Source: an uncultured Porphyromonadaceae bacterium (GTDB lineage: Bacteria > Bacteroidota > Bacteroidia > Bacteroidales > Muribaculaceae). From it: a stretch of DNA of 6,348 nt. Of the stretch, positions 5,559 through 6,348 are shown piece by piece. The translations under genes and the position numbers were made by a program. The stretch covers positions 1 to 6,348 of the forward strand of contig CALJBF010000222.1 of the NCBI GenBank assembly GCA_938027385.1. Reading direction: 5' to 3'. Every line of letters begins with the position of its first letter. The first letter of the stretch is position 1. The notes under the pieces were generated by a model. It searched no databases, was not told the origin of the DNA, and saw only the letters and a list, made by a program, of their open reading frames with translations.

Positions 5559-6348
5559 ATGACCAAGTTACTGAAAACCCTGTCACCGTTTGTCGCCGCG
5601 ACTCTCTTTGTCTGTATCGCCACACAGAGCGCCCTGGCAGACGGCAACGAAATAAAGAACGAATTCAATCCCATCGAGACCGGTGTAACATCGCTCGGCA
5701 TCGCCCCCGATGCGCGCGGTGCGTCAATGGGTGACATCGGTGCCGCCACCGAGCCCGATGCCAACTCGCAGTTCTGGAACCCGTCAAAATACGCGTTCGC
5801 ATACTCCAACGCCGCAGTCTCGCTCAACTACACTCCGTGGCTGCGCAAACTGGTCAACGACATCTTCCTTGCCAATCTCTCGGGTTACTGGAAAATCGGT
5901 TCGGGCGACAACCAGGCTATCTCGGCCTCGCTGCGTTACTTCTCGCTCGGCGAGGTAAGCGCACAGGACCTTGCCGACAACACCACCAGCCTCTCCCCCT
6001 ACGAGATGTCGATTGACGTCGGCTATTCGCGCAAACTCTCAGAGAAATTCTCGATGGGTGTAGTATTCCGCTACATCTATTCCGACATGGGTTTCTCATC
6101 GTCATACGCCGGCGACCAGTCTACCGGAGCCTCCGCCGTATCGGCTGACCTGGCCGGTTACTTCACCACCTACCCCATCATCGGCCAGAACGAGTGCCAG
6201 TGGTCGTGGGGCTGGAACATATCAAACATCGGTACCAAAGTCTCATACGACAACGGCAACCGGCCGGCCTTCCTCCCTACCAACCTGAAACTCGGCACAT
6301 CATTCACCTTCCCCCTGGCCGACTACCACACACTGGCAGTCAACCTCG
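5559..6348 (+). CDS. porV: PorV (LptO), T9SS outer-membrane shuttle protein, 3' end cut by the window
   Basis: The frame is open from the ATG to the window end (263 complete codons); about two thirds of a roughly 390-residue family member is present. Residues 1-27 are a signal peptide (MTKLLK, hydrophobic core, SALA before Asp28). The mature N-terminus carries the PorV hallmark from FNPIETGVTSLGIAPDARG (36-54) through SMGDIGAATEPDA to FWNPSKYAF (72-80), then YTPWLRKLVNDI (91-102), LRYFSLGEV (125-133) and IDVGYSRKLSEKFS (152-165). These fit an outer-membrane beta-barrel of the FadL-like fold. By homology PorV collects folded cargo from the SprA/Sov translocon by its C-terminal domain and delivers it to the PorU-PorQ-PorZ attachment complex. 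In P. gingivalis porV follows porU; here it lies behind porZ and a terminator, so it is a separate transcript. Confidence 0.95.
   Translation, partial: MTKLLKTLSPFVAATLFVCIATQSALADGNEIKNEFNPIETGVTSLGIAPDARGASMGDIGAATEPDANSQFWNPSKYAFAYSNAAVSLNYTPWLRKLVNDIFLANLSGYWKIGSGDNQAISASLRYFSLGEVSAQDLADNTTSLSPYEMSIDVGYSRKLSEKFSMGVVFRYIYSDMGFSSSYAGDQSTGASAVSADLAGYFTTYPIIGQNECQWSWGWNISNIGTKVSYDNGNRPAFLPTNLKLGTSFTFPLADYHTLAVNL

Noticed and set aside
5504..5827. - strand frame whose last residues (IASGDKIIGTTDDGFTLK) look protein-like and end facing the bidirectional terminator
   Set aside because: Most of it is antisense to the unmistakable porV N-terminus. The tail outside porV is too short (about 17 codons) to identify as the remnant of a convergent gene.

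Overview
The window reads as chromosomal DNA of a type IX secretion system (T9SS)-carrying member of the Bacteroidales. The grounds are a clear PorZ homologue ending in a T9SS C-terminal sorting domain, a clear PorV homologue, weak or absent Shine-Dalgarno sequences, and one TAnnTTTG-like box. The high-GC coding style and gene content would suit a Muribaculaceae- or Prevotellaceae-like gut organism, but the family is a guess.

Layout. (1) 1-991: an AT-rich gene for a three-helix inner-membrane protein with a Sel1-like repeat domain, very different in base composition from the genes further right. (2) 992-1699: about 700 bases without a credible gene but rich in inverted and short tandem repeats. 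These include a 58-nt segment with mutually exclusive stems, a 19-position near-perfect hairpin, and a branched structure running into a T-rich tandem repeat. A 13-nt exact direct repeat (37-49 and 1090-1102) brackets the Sel1 gene. (3) 1700-2302: rdgB, a housecleaning nucleotide pyrophosphatase. (4) 2402-4810: porZ, whose middle third (about 3417-4080) drops abruptly in GC. (5) 4839-5363: a small cytoplasmic protein of unknown function, 28 nt behind porZ and probably co-transcribed. (6) 5393-5440: a perfect 19-bp-stem terminator. (7) 5559 to the window end: the first 263 codons of porV.

How the genes work together. PorZ and PorV belong to the T9SS attachment complex (PorU-PorV-PorQ-PorZ in Porphyromonas gingivalis). 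That complex removes the sorting domain from secreted cargo and links the cargo to anionic lipopolysaccharide on the cell surface. PorV is the outer-membrane shuttle and PorZ the LPS-binding component. RdgB is unrelated housekeeping. The Sel1 gene and the structured spacer look like accessory material inserted beside the conserved block.

No complete new system is demonstrable here. The best leads are the mosaic composition of porZ, the unknown gene coupled to it, and the structured, repeat-bracketed region around the Sel1 gene.
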